A stretch of DNA of 64,000 nucleotides from Crotalaria pallida (GCA_037953625.1 CM075654.1:23801501-23865500), one strand, 5' to 3'; counted from the first letter of the stretch, positions 1 through 11,597 are shown. Notes: a model not told the origin generated them from the sequence alone. Program-made: numbers and translations.

Positions 1-1932
1 GCATACATCATCATTTAGCTCGGTTCACATTATTACTCAGTATCCATTACCTAATAGTTATACCTCGACGCAAACTACTAATTTTCCTTATACCCTTTTC
101 TTAATTCTTACACTCAGCTTCTCGGCCACTATTCTCTTACCTCGGTAAACCATCTCTACCTCGGATTCATTACTCATTATTTCACGTTTACAGAGCTTAT
201 AATCTTTTACTCTTCTCGGATGCATACACCCAGTGCATGTCTTACACCATTTAGGTCGGATATCGGAGTATCCATAACTGCGAGTACCCAGTACCCGTCT
301 TACAGCGGCACATACCCGGTATGCGTCTTACGCGATCAATGCACGCGCCCAGTACGCGTCTACTATGACCAGGACCACATCCCACCGGTTCCGTGCTCGG
401 AACCTTGTGTGAATCATAACTGTGAGTACCCAGTACCCGTCTTACAGCTGCACATACCCCGTATGCGTCTGACGCGATCAATGCACGCACCCAGTACGCG
501 TCTTCTATGACCCAATCCCACAACCATTTCTCTTTAATTCCTCTTATCTTTTTAACCATCTCTTTTAGTTCGACCTATCTCGGCTCAACCCTTTAATTTA
601 TTCCTCTTTACATTAATCTCATTATTTTCTTAGCTCGGCCTTTCTCGGCTCCGCCCTCTACCTATTCCCTTCTTCCATGAGTCACCCTCTCATCTATTCC
701 TTTTATTTATTCTCTTATATTCTCCCTATCTAAACACACCTTAGACCCACATTCACTCTCTCGTAGCTCGGCCACAGACATAACCACAAATATTCCCAAC
801 TTATAAACATCTACACAATGAATATCAAAGCTCATAAACACTTATACCACAACAACAATATGAATAAAGCATTTAACCAATCCATCATGTAAATATAAGC
901 ATATAACCGAAAAAAATAAATGTTCCCTCTTCACCAAAAATTCATGTTTCTAGTTCATTCATTAGTTCCTTTTACCCTTTTTACCTTTCCTTTCTAGCAT
1001 TAACCTATATCCATTTCCTAATCTAACACCCACTCTTAGCACCCTTTATGAACATACTAGAAACCCAAACTCAAGTAGAGGTAACACTCACTCCTTACCT
1101 CAAACCGTGTGAGATAAGAGTTGAGAGTTGAGAATGGCTTTTCTTGATGCTTGACCTTGTGATCTTAGAACCTCTTGGATCCTTTCCTCTTTGCTGCCAC
1201 CACCACCACGACTGTCCAGGGGCGTCCGAAACGGAAAGAGAACAGAGAGAGGGAGGGTCTCCAACCGGTAGAACTGGGTGGAGGAGAAGAAGAGATGTTT
1301 GTGAGTGAGGAGAGGGAAAGAAGAAAGTATGTTGGTGCTGGATTTCAGAGAAAATGGGGGAGAGAGACGAAGGAGAAAGAGAGTGGGAATGCAAAGTGTG
1401 TTATGTTGTGTATTGGCTTCACTTTTATTATTTTAGGAAGATTATTTGTGTGGCTCTCATTGGAGGCTTCTATGAGAAGTCAAAACATGTGGATAGGATT
1501 CATTGGCTTCTAGAGGAAGCCATGAATAGTGACTTGAAAAGGACATAAAGCAATGATAGTGACATAAAGTGAATGATAGTACGGATGGTGCGAAACCCAA
1601 TGGGCCAACAGCTCAACATGAGCTGTTACGGAGGAGCAAGGAGGTGTCGGCTCGGTATAGAGAGATAGCAGTAGTCCAAGATTCCTTCTCAGATACTAAT
1701 GTGAGGTGCGCTGAGGTCGGTTGATCCGATCTTGACAGCAGGTTCCGCGTCTGACCCCATTTAGCTCGGCCGTGATCGGTCCGAGGTCCTACATCTACAT
1801 ACTAGGTCGGCCCATGTTTCCTATTACCTCACTACCCTTATACCATTTCTACGGCTTAATCCTATCCTTAAATAAATATTTATATTATTTTATAAATTTA
1901 TTATATTACTATTAATTTCTAGGATGTTACAG
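1..1932 (-). mobile_element. Partial chromovirus-like LTR, minus orientation
   Basis: The right edge reads GGATGTTACA on plus, so the minus strand starts TGTAACATCC, the same start as the solo LTR at 57019 read on plus. Read on minus, the segment has the same order of parts as that LTR: start, a CT-rich leader with a splice-donor-like GGTAAGGAG (about 1100), then a block of short hairpin repeats (278-510). The other end lies outside the window, so the LTR exceeds 1.9 kb. The small ORFs here match no family I recognise and look like chance. Orientation and family type are inferred from this parallel layout. Confidence 0.5.
278..510. repeat. Two-copy direct repeat made of small hairpin units
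   Basis: Positions 278-370 and 418-510 are near-identical 93-bp copies, 140 bp apart. Each copy contains three sub-units which, read on minus, start AGACG and carry a short inverted repeat around a TACYGGGTA-like centre (for example CATACC/GGTATG and CGGGTAC/GTACTCG). The block sits inside the LTR remnant, at a place comparable to the hairpin array of the solo LTR at 57019-60247. Confidence 0.6.
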
Positions 1933-1946
1933 AAGGGGTAGGTAAT

Positions 1947-2296
1947 GATAGAAGGTTAAGATTAATAGAGATTAAAATAATTATTAGGTCTATTTGGAGA
2001 AAAGGAATAGGATAAGTATTTGTTTAATAATTAAATAAGTCTTAGTATTATTATTGTTGTTGTTGTTGTTAGTATTATTCTAGAATGTTCTTAGGATATA
2101 TGATTGTGACAAGTGTATGGTCATTAAGAGTTTTAGGGTTTGAGTATTTACTATATAAAGAATGTACTCTCTTTCATTATTATGAATGAAAAATGAATCA
2201 AGTTTTTTAGTTTTTATTTGTTATTTTTCCTCTTCTCTGGAGATTGACCATCTCGAATCTCGGTCCCTATCCTTGGTAGGATTCTTCTTCCTATCA
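1947..2296 (+). mobile_element. Possible short copia-type LTR (about 350 bp)
   Basis: The segment starts TGATAGAAG and ends CTTCCTATCA, so its ends form an imperfect inverted repeat with TG...CA termini. Inside it has a TATA-like box (TATATAAAG near 2153) followed by an A-rich, polyadenylation-like stretch. No primer site follows and the flanking five bases do not match, so it could be a solo LTR with eroded flanks or a coincidence. Confidence 0.3.
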
Positions 2297-2691
2297 TTGT
2301 GTTTTGTTAATCCACCTCGATTTAGTTATTATTCTTAAGTTTTTATTATGAATTGTTTACTGTCCTTTTAATTCACTGTGTTGTGAAAGATCTCACCCTT
2401 AGTGGATAACAATTTAGGTACATGTTCAAGGAGCTTGGAGATCAGAGTGCACAGCGGAACAAGTGGGAAGAAAGGAAAATGATTTTTGTACATGTGTTCT
2501 ATATTGTAATTGGGTGCCCCACATTTTGTAATTCAATGTTTTGTAAAAGTAAAGGTTTAAAGTTATCCGCTTTATTTTCAAACTCTGATTTATGTATTTT
2601 ATTTAATGAAATAACTATTAAAGTTCCTTAATTATTTCCAAAACTTTTAAATTTTCGTATAGTTTTATATTATGAAAATTGGGGTGTTACA
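2297..2691 (+). mobile_element. Chromovirus-like LTR tail ending GGGGTGTTACA
   Basis: The segment ends GGGGTGTTACA at 2691, a typical 3' end of these LTRs. It includes a CTCACCCTTAG...TTTAGGTACA stretch resembling the tail of the LTR at 20261-24572 (near 24190-24230). The sequence immediately right of 2691 belongs to another LTR, so this LTR seems to have inserted into it. Its start was not found. Confidence 0.45.
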
Positions 2692-3166
2692 CTACCCTTC
2701 TTGCTATTTTTATTATAGGTACAGAAGGAGTTTACACGAGTCTTGGCCGAGCAGAAGCACACTCCACTCTGTGGAGTGTGGGTATTTAGGGGTTTGACCA
2801 CTTGTTGGTCTGGGAATGTATTTTGAGAACTCTATGTATATATTTAATTTCTCTTTTGGGATCTGATGAACTCCAAGGACTTACTCTTATTTTAGAAATG
2901 ATGTAAATGATTATACCATGAAATGTTTTGCCCTGTTGGCATTCTGGTGATATAAAAAATGTATCATCACAGGTTTTCAGGAAAAATTATACATCTGGAA
3001 AAGTTCTTAAAACAAAGTAAACTCCGTCCAATTTTACGGAGATTTTCATAAGTACTAAAACTAACCAAGGACTTTCAAACAGTAATCAAGAGTTTTAAAA
3101 AGAAATTTTCAAATCACTAAATTACAATCGGAGTAATTAGTGTATTAATTAAGGTATGGTGTTACA
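2692..3166 (+). mobile_element. LTR tail related to solo LTR S (57019-60247)
   Basis: The segment aligns along its length with 59787-60247: CTACCCTTCTTG, then GGTAC, then CTTGGCCGAGCAG, then CACACTCCA...GTGGAGTGTG, then GCCCTGTTGGCAT, ending GGTGTTACA. The divergence is considerable, so it is an older member of the same LTR family. The rest of this LTR was displaced by the insertion ending at 2691 or is missing. Confidence 0.6.
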
Positions 3167-4455
3167 GACCTCGGTTATCTAAGTGTTCCATAGTGTTTGG
3201 GTGTTTTCCTTACTTCCTCTTGACCTTAAATATAATATACTCTTCTGTTAAATGATATGGAAATAATTTTTATTAAATTTGTTTAGGCTATGATACCATT
3301 ACGGTTCGGGAGCCTTAATCCATCTTATCTTGGTAGTAGCTCATCCTCATTAGCTCATCCATAAGTGTTAATTTAGGGTCTAACCAGTTATAGAAGAGCT
3401 TAGATAGTGGAGGGCATAGACTGTGGAATTCTTTAGTGAAAAAAGGAGACTAAAGTTTGGATTTAATAGATTTGTGGAAAGGATCAGTTTCGCTGATATG
3501 TAAAGTTTAAGGATCAATCGAAAAAAAATCAAATGTTCATTATTGCCATTTAGAAAAGGCATATAATTGAGGAGATATTTGTACTCTTTTCCCAATTATT
3601 ATTAATGTACATGAAACTGGTACTATGCGACAATTCTAATATTAGGAAAAGAATTTAGTTATTTATATAACTTTGCATTTTTAAATAGTAAACTTATACT
3701 CTATTATTGTAAAAACTGCAGCAGTTACTATTATTTTTCAAACAAAAATTATTAAACATACACATGTATATAAAATATTATTTAAATTAGTATGCCTACA
3801 TTTTAGTCAAAGATAATCACAACCACAAAATGATAAAATACTTGCAAAACAAAATAAAACTCGCAACATAGAATAAACATACAGTCGTAAACAACAAAGA
3901 AAAATTCTAATGTACTCTTGACAATCTGTTGATTGCAGGACAAGGTTCCATACAAACACAAACACAGAAGACTAAAATGGAGACTGATCCAAATGTTCTC
4001 ACGACTACATGTTTGTTTTTGCATTGCAAGATTCATAGAGGAGGCTTTGGAATAAATATCTAAAAGACCATGTCCAACATCATAGTACAATATGTGTACA
4101 GTTATTGAACCTCAGAAACAGCCTAATACTTTGTAAGAACCTAATATCAGGTCAAATGCCTAATACCATACCAACTATACACCTCTCAGCCAATGCTACA
4201 CTATTTACATAGCCAATAGAAGCCTCAGACGATGTAACTCCTACAAGTTCTACATGAAAATGCCTTCTTAAAATTGTACAGAAGATTCTACCTTCATGGC
4301 AGAATATATATGGTGCTACAAACTGTGCATATAGTTAAAAATAACCAGATATTCGTCTATTACCTTCTGTAGAACTAAACTAAAATCTCTCAAATTACTA
4401 AAGTTTCAATTATCCGCACAATCCATTCATTGCAGCTCCTTCCCAACAGCTGAAG
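3167..4455. other. Intergenic DNA plus 3' UTR of the PWWP gene
   Basis: There is no supported gene here. The part next to 4456 is presumably the 3' untranslated region of the minus-strand PWWP gene, with several AT-rich stretches suitable for polyadenylation between about 3700 and 4400. The rest is AT-rich and shows no element I can name. Confidence 0.5.
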
Positions 4456-5540
4456 TCATGGATTGGAAGTTGGTAATGCACGGTGTGTCAACCGTGCCTG
4501 ACCACTAACTGCTTCATGTATCCTACTGAATACTACATTGAGGGGAATACAAGCTACAACTGGACCCTTGAGCTTATCTACCGCTGCTTTTCTCTCTTCT
4601 GCTCGCCTCTGACCGGTTAGCGAGGACAGTTTCCTAATCTTCTTATTCAACAGCCCGGCTTTTTTAGCTTTGGAAGATTTTCTACGTGATATTCGTGACG
4701 AATTCTTTGAAGCTACTCTCCCAGTTATCGAGTTCGGCTTGGCCACGCAACAGATGTCACCAACTTCCAAGTCACATTCAATGCCACTCAACACTTTATC
4801 ACAATGACCATCATCCAAAGCCTCAACTGTAAGAGGGTGTCCAATAAAGGCTTTTCCATTCACTTTACTCACAAGAGAAACCAACGGGACATGTTGTGGC
4901 CGGTAGCTGGATTTAACTTCTAGCTTAATATCATATAATGAATCATCAGAACAATAGTTTCTTCCAGGAGTATCTACCATTAGATATCTTGAGTTAGCAG
5001 CAAAGCGCGAATGGCGATAAGGAAGCGATCTCTGAGGTGAGAGAGATCCGTCAGGCAAAAGTTTTGCCTCTGCTGTCGTCCCTCTGATATGCTTGCTCAA
5101 GTCACGGAATCCATCTAGTTGACCTTTAGCAACAGGTTTGCACTTAACTTGAAAATTACAACTGTATGATGCATCGGGTGCACTCATGCTACTCCGATCA
5201 ACTTTCTGAATAGTACCCTGAGTGAATCCATTTGAATTCTCTATACCTGCCAGATAAGCACTGGATTCATGATTCATGTCCACATGATTTCTCAAGACTT
5301 GTTTTCTATTTTTACTTGTATGTCTCAGATTCCTCTTTCCTTTTGACTGCCATTTTGAACTATCTTTCTCTGCTCCATTGCTAATGATATTGTACCCAAC
5401 AGCTGAACTGGTGCAACCGGACTCATTTTGACCCCCATTTCTCAACAACAGAGCTTCAGATTGTCCACCGGGACAAGCTTGCTGTCCTAATGCACTAATT
5501 TCAGGCTTATGAGATGAACCAGTAAGTACAGGAGAGAAAC
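4456..5540 (-). CDS. PWO3: PWWP gene, exon 3 (C-terminus and stop)
   Basis: The exon begins GFSPVLTGSSHKPEIS and runs open to a TGA at 4456. It contains the AEKDSSKWQSKGKRN block, a VPLVSLVSKVNGKAFIGHPL block and the basic C-terminal SKKIRK-type region that mark the family. No stop or frameshift is seen, so the gene looks intact. Confidence 0.88.
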
Positions 5541-8500
5541 CTGGTCGAAGTAATTACATCAGCACAAGGTAATTGTCGTAGTATGGCTAAACTGAATCAG
5601 CATAGAAGAAATCTTATTGAAATTGAACCTAATCTACTGTTTCAAAATGGGCAAAGAGAGTTTTATTAACAAAAAATTGAAAAATAAACAAAATGGGAAC
5701 CAGTGAGCATGTAGCAACGATATGCAAATCTCTAGAAAAGAACAAATTAACATATTCAATTAACAAATTTATGCTTACTTTACATCTACATATCAAGTTA
5801 TCAACAAAACAACTTCAAACAATAGTTTGTTACTTTGTATATTTTAATTAAATTTAAAAAATCAGCTTGCACTTATAATATAGGGCACATTGCAATAACC
5901 ATGATAAACCAGATAATGCAGTTAACAATCTTCAATGGGGAAAGGGGGCAAGTAATAGAAATCAGAAAAGTGTGTTTCTGCTTCACAAGTAACATGAGAG
6001 CAACTTGCTCAAGTGCCAAATTAAAAGTCAAATATGTACTTCAAGATTTTCACTTCACAAAACCATGCTTCATTTTAGCTCATTTAACTGTCACGAGTAC
6101 GTGTTTATTGCACCTCTTAAGGGATCCTCGTTTAATTTTCCAAGCACCATGTCCCGAGTGAGGCGGTTCAAAAACTTTTATCATATTTATACCTGTTTAA
6201 AGACCTAATTAAATCTATCATGAAACCAAAAAGATATAAAGATTAATATCAAATAAAAACTTTATCATATTTATACTTAGCATATTGGAAAAACAAAAGA
6301 AATAAAAATTAATATCATCAAGCAATAAGGGATGATAATGAGCTGCAAAGCAATTGGATGACAATCACAAGCATTACACATTGCACATGCCAAGAACACT
6401 CAAGATTTCAAATACTGTTAGCATACCTGGAGTGTGTTTCTCCTCCCCTAGAACTCCAACAAATGGCACATCAAATAATTTATGAGAAGAATCTCTGCCA
6501 ACTAGCCCTGACATGCCAGAAGACCCATTTTCCATGACTTTGTGACTGATTTGGGAAGGATCACTATCATGGTCATGAACATTTAACGAAGTCCCATTCT
6601 CACAAGCAAGCTCAGTACTATCTGAATTGTGAGTTGCCAATGGAAAACTTTTTTTGGAGTCATTAGAATCTAATCCTGAAATCTTTCCATCAGGTATCTC
6701 ACATGGTGGAGAATTGCTTGTACTGGGAATCTGGTCACAAATGACTGGAACTGACACCATTGCTGTACTCTCCAACACCTTTGTCAAAGGCCGGCGTCGA
6801 TTTTTCCTTTTCAAAAATTCATGAACATTAGCCACTTGGGATCTCTTTCTTTTCATTGTTGAAGAAGAACAACCCTTCCCACCATTTACAGAAATTCCGT
6901 TCGACAGGCAGTTCCCTGTGGTTGAATTGCTAAGTGAAGCATTGATATGCTGAGCTATCTCAGTTGTACCAGTGCCATTGACCTGGACCTTTCCCTTTGA
7001 GACAACACCAATGCCCAGGTCCTCAAGTCCTCTCATTCGCTTGACTCCTTCAGTTCCATCATCTTCGGAATCATTAGGTGTTCTTCTCCTCCTTCCCTGC
7101 AAAGATTGCACCTTTAAAGAACCATTGCGATTTGGCTCTTCAAAAGATATACCAGATTGTGACAACTCGGGAGCTGAATTAGAATTGTCTTCAGAGTCAT
7201 TCGCATCATCAGTCGCATCCTCATTACCGTGGCCAGAGTTAGACATGACTGGTAATTCTCCATCTGAGCCACCATGTTCACTGCCAGATTTATCTGATCC
7301 AGAGCACAAGTTTAATGGATCCTTGTCTAGGAGAGCACTTTCTAGCTCAAGAGCATGAAGAATGGCATCTTCTCTGCGAGCATACTTTACAGCCTTCTTG
7401 TTTGAACTGGCAGCAGACGCCTTTGCCTTCTCAATGCATTCATCATACTCACCACAACGAAAAGCTTTTACCCGCTTTGATTTTTCAAGATTATACCAAT
7501 CCCTATATCACAAAGGAGTTTTTCCAAAATCAGACCTTATGCAAATATCAATAAACATTAATAACTCAATCAGCAAACACGTTCAAGAAGACAATTGAAG
7601 TGCACAGAGCCACAAACAGCTTACAGTTCTGAAAAGGAAAACTAAATCCAAATTATTGATGACAACAACCAAGAATATCCTATGCTCACCAAGAAAACCA
7701 GTTCCAATTACATTATTTGAGAAACATGAATCAGTTCTCCTCAATCCTAAGTTTCACACATGAGCGGAAAAAATGACATATATAAACCTCCACGGCCTCA
7801 CTTTTAAAAGCTTGTAAATTTTAAATAGCAAATACCAACAGAATTCATTTTATGGGTTTAGAATGCTCCATGGCTCAAAGGCATCAAAACTTATTTATAA
7901 TTCAAAAAGACAAAATAAGGGCATCCCCTGATAGAACATGAGCTAAGAATGGCCGAGAATCACTGATGCAAAGGAAACGATTGCAACCATTGTAGCTTCA
8001 ATGATATAAAACAAAAACACCAAATCCTTAATATGAAGAAAGAAATTCAAAAAATGTTACCACAATATATTCATAACCTCGCATCTCATCAAAATTACTG
8101 AAGTTTGTCTTAATTTAAAACTTTGATGATCAAGCAGCCAGTATCATACAGCAGTACTATACAACCACATACCAATTTTCACTAAGGATGTGTTAGGAAA
8201 ATATGAAAAAATGGGAGAAAATGATGTTGAAACAAAGACCATCACCAAAGCATCAAAAGCATAACTATACATGTTTCTCTCAAAATTCACTCCTCTTTTC
8301 CATTCCTTTGCTCTTCTTACTTATCAAACACTTCAAAACAAATTTTATGTAGGCATATCTACATGTCAAAATTTTGAACTATCAATTAAAAGAGATTTTT
8401 TACTTTCATAAAAAAAAAAAAAAAAACCACAAAAATGCACGAAACAAGTCAACAACAACTCATCCAGGATTCAAATGCAAATAAAAGTAAAACAAAATTA

Positions 8501-8725
8501 TAGGTACAGGAAAAAAAAAAGTTGCAGAACAAGCACTTACACGCTTGCGTCCTCACGGCCTAAGAGCTTGACCGGAGTACCCGATCTCGGTGAAACCAAG
8601 CAACTCTCAGACAATTCATCCATACCCATTATCCGACCCGGCCACCACGACCCGTTTCGCCGCCGGACCCAAACCAACCCGCCCACCGTCGCATCTATGC
8701 TGTTAGACTCTCCAGAGCTACCCAT
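4456..8725 (-). CDS. PWO3: PWWP-domain protein of the PWO/PEAT family (three coding exons)
   Basis: The spliced CDS is join(8541-8725, 6427-7502, 4456-5540) on minus, 2346 nt, predicted 781 residues. All four splice sites are GT/AG and the phases agree: GT|G across intron 1 and G|GT across intron 2. The N-terminus holds a PWWP module (GGLVWVRRRNGSWWPGRIMG at residues 15-34), followed by the conserved DWYNLEKSKRVKAFRCGEYD block. The middle is acidic and Ser-rich with the motif RRRTPNDSEDDGTEGVKRMRG; basic KRKNRR and KKIRKLSSLTGQ stretches suggest nuclear location; the C-terminus has VVACIPLNVVFSRIHEAV. This layout is that of Arabidopsis At3g21295/At1g51745. That family is known as PWWP interactors of Polycomb and as subunits of the PEAT silencing complex, reading histone-associated chromatin. 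The paralogue assignment (PWO2 versus PWO3) is from memory; the family is secure. Confidence 0.9.
5541..6426 (-). other. PWWP gene, intron 2
   Basis: An 886-bp intron with donor GTATGC and acceptor GACCAG. Small plus-strand ORFs inside it have no family resemblance and are taken as chance. Confidence 0.85.
6427..7502 (-). CDS. PWO3: PWWP gene, exon 2
   Basis: The exon starts with the last base of a Val codon followed by DWYNLEKSKR, and ends GEEKHTP plus one base. The donor is CCAG|GTATGC. It is the largest part of the low-complexity regulatory middle of the protein, with acidic, Ser/Asn-rich sequence and a KRKNRRRPLTKVLESTAMVS block that is conserved in the family as I recall it. Confidence 0.9.
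7503..8540 (-). other. PWWP gene, intron 1
   Basis: A 1,038-bp AT-rich intron with donor GTAAGTG and acceptor TATAG. It contains an A-run (T-run on the sense strand) near 8409-8427 and no other recognisable feature. Confidence 0.85.
8541..8725 (-). CDS. PWO3: PWWP gene, exon 1 (start codon and PWWP core)
   Basis: The ATG at 8725 starts MGSSGESNSIDATVGG, the usual start of this family. The frame is open further upstream, but without another ATG and within low-complexity T-rich DNA, so 8725 is the start. The donor site is GCGT|GTAAGTG at 8541/8540. Confidence 0.9.
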
Positions 8726-9646
8726 TTCAAAGCAGCTCCACGCACACACCAAAAAAAAAAACACTCCTAACCTCAAAAAAAAATGAAAATCAATCAGAAC
8801 CCATTATTGCAGGACTATTCAAGTTTACAAAAAATGATTCAAAGCTTCAATCTTTGCGCAAAATAACAGCACCCCTTTAAGCCTGAAACTGAAAACAGAG
8901 TGAAAAAAAGGTTAAAAATTGAGAATTTATTTATCTATAATGGTGCATGCAATAAAAAAATGGGTGGGAAAAAAAAAGCATCACTTAGGAGCACGGGTGC
9001 AAAGGGTTTATTGGGGAAAAAGATCTGATAGTGATAAAAAATAAAAAATAAAAAGATCTCTTTAATATTTGTGAATTTTTTGTGACATTTTTTTTTTTGT
9101 GATCTTTTAGTTTTGTTTGGTGTTTGGGTGCTGTGATTTCAACGGAGGTTGAAAGTCATCCGTGGCACACGGACACCAAAGGAAGAAGTGAAGTAGAGAG
9201 ACCAGAAGGAGAGAGAGAAAGATTGCGGTTCTGAGTTCTGACCTGAAATGAGGAGAGAGAGCGAGAGAGCGAGCGTGTGCGCTCTTGTGAGTACTCTATT
9301 TGGATCCAAATGTAACTTTTGGAATCTTCATGCCATTCAAAGTTTTTTTTAATGAAAAAGCTAACAAATGTTTTAAAGTTTTTTTTTTATAAGCAACTTA
9401 AAATAGATAAAAAGTGTTAAAAAAATGCATTTTTTTATTCTCGAGAAAAAATAAATACTAACTTATGATTGTGTTTCCTCTTGAAGTAATTTTAACAAAT
9501 GCCCTTGGATACTTGTTAACAAGACCTTTTCATATTTACAAAATTTATTGTTCCACAATTATGTCTTATTTCATGTGTTATTGTATTTGATTGGTTAATG
9601 ATATCATTAATCAATCAAGTAAAGTACCACATAGAATGATATATAG
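8726..9646 (-). promoter_or_regulatory. 5' leader and upstream region of the PWWP gene
   Basis: Upstream of the start codon the sense strand has T-runs, then a CT-rich tract (about 9190-9275, GA repeats on plus) of the kind often found near plant transcription starts. No clear TATA box was found. The region is bounded by the LINE fragment from about 9650, leaving less than 1 kb of non-transposon upstream DNA. Confidence 0.5.
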
Positions 9647-10830
9647 TTGCGCTACAACATGTATTTGTCTCATCTTTTAAGTTATTTACTTCTCTTGAGG
9701 AAGTCAAGAAGGCCCTCTTTTTCATGGGTAGTTTTAAGGCTCCTGGTATTGATGGAATACATTCTTTGTTTTACAAGTCCCAATGGGACATTGTCTATCC
9801 TTCTCTTTTCAGCATGGTTAATTCGACTTTCGTTAATCCTTCTCTAATCAAGGATGTTAATGCTACTCTTATAACCCTCATTCCTAAAGTTCAGAATCCT
9901 ACAAGAGTCTCTGAATTCAGGCCTATCTCTCTCTGCAATGTTAGCTACAAAGTCATCTCAAAAATTTTAGCTAACAGACTTCGTTCTGTTATGGATCACT
10001 TAGTCTTTCAAACTCTCTGTTATGGATCACTTAGTCTTTCAAACTCAGTGCAGCTTTGTACCTGGGAGACAAGGAATTGATAATGCCATTATTCTCCAGG
10101 AGATCATTCATTCTTTCAAATCTCTTAAAGGAAGAAAGGGTTATGTGGTGATCAAACTCGACCTTGAGAAAGCTTATGATAGAATCCGGTGGAGTTTTGT
10201 TAAAGAAACTCTTCGAACTATTGGGTTTGATCAGAACTTTATCAACCTAGTCATGACCTGTGTCTCCTCTACCTCGATGTTCATTAACTGGAATGGAGAT
10301 CGCTCGGATACTTTCAATCCGTCTCGTGGCCTTAGACAGAGAGATCCTCTATCACCTTATCTTTTTGTTTTGTGTATGGATCGTCTTTCTCATCTTATTC
10401 AGGATGCTGTTGATTCCCTTGACCAGTGTGAAGTCATCAACAGTATCCTGGAGTCTTTTTGTTCTGCTTCAGGTCATAAGATTAGTCACAATAAATCTTC
10501 TATTTTCTTTTCTACGAATGCCTCTGACCCTTTGATATCTTCTATTAGTAACAAGTTGAACATTATAGCTACTAACGAGTCTGGTGCTTATCTTGGTATA
10601 CCAATACATCAATCTCGTGTCACTGCTGCGTCTTTTTCTTTTCTTATTGATATAGTTAAAATGAAGCTTTCTAATTGGAAAATGAAAATTTTATCTATTG
10701 TAGGAAGGATTTCTCTCGCTCAATCTTGCATAATGAACCTTCCCAACTATGTCATGCAAACCAACTGTATTCCTAAATCGGTGTGCGATGAAATTGAGAA
10801 ACTTTGCAGGAATTTCATTTGGGGGAGTAG
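9647..10830 (+). pseudogene. L1-type LINE reverse transcriptase fragment, inactive
   Basis: Translation in shifting frames gives hallmark plant LINE RT segments: GSFKAPGIDGIHSLFYK, EFRPISLCNVSYKVISKILA, FVPGRQGIDNAI, VIKLDLEKAYDRIRW, FNPSRGLRQRDPLSPYLFVL, then GAYLGIPI and KLSNWKMKILSIVGRI. The N-terminal endonuclease and ORF1 are missing. A 31-bp tandem duplication shifts the frame near 10016. The segment normally carrying the FADD catalytic motif is absent: the text passes from MDRLSHLIQDAV directly to SILESFCSASGHKI. The fragment stops abruptly at 10830 where an LTR begins. Confidence 0.88.
9985..10046 (+). repeat. 31-bp tandem duplication in the LINE RT
   Basis: The 31 bases at 9985-10015, starting TCTGTTATGGATC, are followed directly by the same sequence at 10016-10046. 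Since 31 is not a multiple of three, the duplication by itself breaks the RT reading frame. Confidence 0.95.
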
Positions 10831-11023
10831 TGTAACACCCGTATTTTTCCTCAATTATTTTCAGTAATTAAAAATAAAGTAGAAATTATTTATTGGATTT
10901 ATTGAGTGAAATTTTAATTCCATTATTAAATTTAATTAGTATTTGATTTGATTTTCATGAATTTATTAAATTATGAATTTTTGTGTTTTTAATTATTTAA
11001 AAACCGTGGGAGTATATTATTTT
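10831..11023 (+). mobile_element. Chromovirus-like LTR, left part (split by element H)
   Basis: The segment starts TGTAACACCCGTATTTTTCC at the point where the LINE ends, the usual start of chromovirus-type LTRs in this window. It is interrupted at 11023 by element H and resumes at 19659. Confidence 0.55.
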
Positions 11024-11233
11024 TGTGGTGGACTCGGCCTGGCCGAGGTCCTTAAACCGCCTCGCCGAAGTCCTGAGGACCCATCAGGAGGCCTTCTGAG
11101 CGCTTGGCCGAGCTCAATGCTCAACGGCCGAACAGATGCCAGATACAGGCCGACCTCGTGTTCTCACTCAGTCCCGACATCCAGGTCCGACACCTCCCCA
11201 AGTCCGACATCTAGGACATGATGACGTCCCCCT

Positions 11234-11307
11234 ACCTTATCCACAAGGACAGCTCACTACCTTATCCACAAGGACAGCTCACTACCTTATCCACAAGGAC
11301 AGCTCAT
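11234..11307 (+). repeat. Triple 25-bp tandem repeat in the LTR of H
   Basis: The unit starting ACCTTATCCACAAGG occurs three times (11234, 11259, 11284), upstream of the TATA box. The right LTR has the same three units, and the partial LTR at the window's right edge has four related ones. The position suggests enhancer-like U3 repeats (inference). Confidence 0.85.
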
Positions 11308-11389
11308 CCAACCTTATCCGCTCCTAGCTCAGTATAGGCTGGCCCTACTTGGGCCTAAAGCAAGCCCGTTAGGGCAACCAGCTCCCCCC

Positions 11390-11395
11390 TATAAG
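11390..11395 (+). promoter_or_regulatory. TATA box of the H LTR
   Basis: TATAAG in the context CCCCTATAAGTAGCTC, present in both LTRs of H and, reversed, in the LTR at 63476-64000. Confidence 0.65.
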
Positions 11396-11597
11396 TAGCT
11401 CAGTACTACATGGGGCTCAGGTACGTCCTCTAACCCTAATTGCCATCCTCACACACCAGTGATTAGGGTTGCTTCTTGGCTCTTTCCTTTAGCCATCTGA
11501 GGACTTCCCCCAAACATCACAAATCAACCCTAGACAGAGGTACCTTTGAAGGTCATCTCCTACACCCTTGGAGGTCCTCACCGTCTAGGACATCACA

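Larger units (their letters stand above)
11024..11597 (+). repeat. Element H, 5' LTR
   Basis: Starts TGTGGTGGACTCGG and ends AGGACATCACA. It contains three 25-bp tandem repeats (11234-11307) and a TATA box (TATAAG at 11390), giving a predicted transcription start near 11420. Confidence 0.93.

Noticed and set aside
1095..1548. Overlapping ORFs of 64-112 codons on both strands
   Set aside because: They lie in a purine-rich leader of an LTR remnant, overlap one another and match no family I know.
3803..4090. 95-codon minus-strand ORF after the PWWP gene
   Set aside because: Low-complexity, Phe/Tyr/Cys-rich frame in the expected 3' UTR; no evidence of a gene.
8537..8776. Upstream extension of the PWWP protein before MGSSG
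   Set aside because: The frame is open but has no ATG, and lies in T-rich leader sequence; the family normally starts at MGSS.
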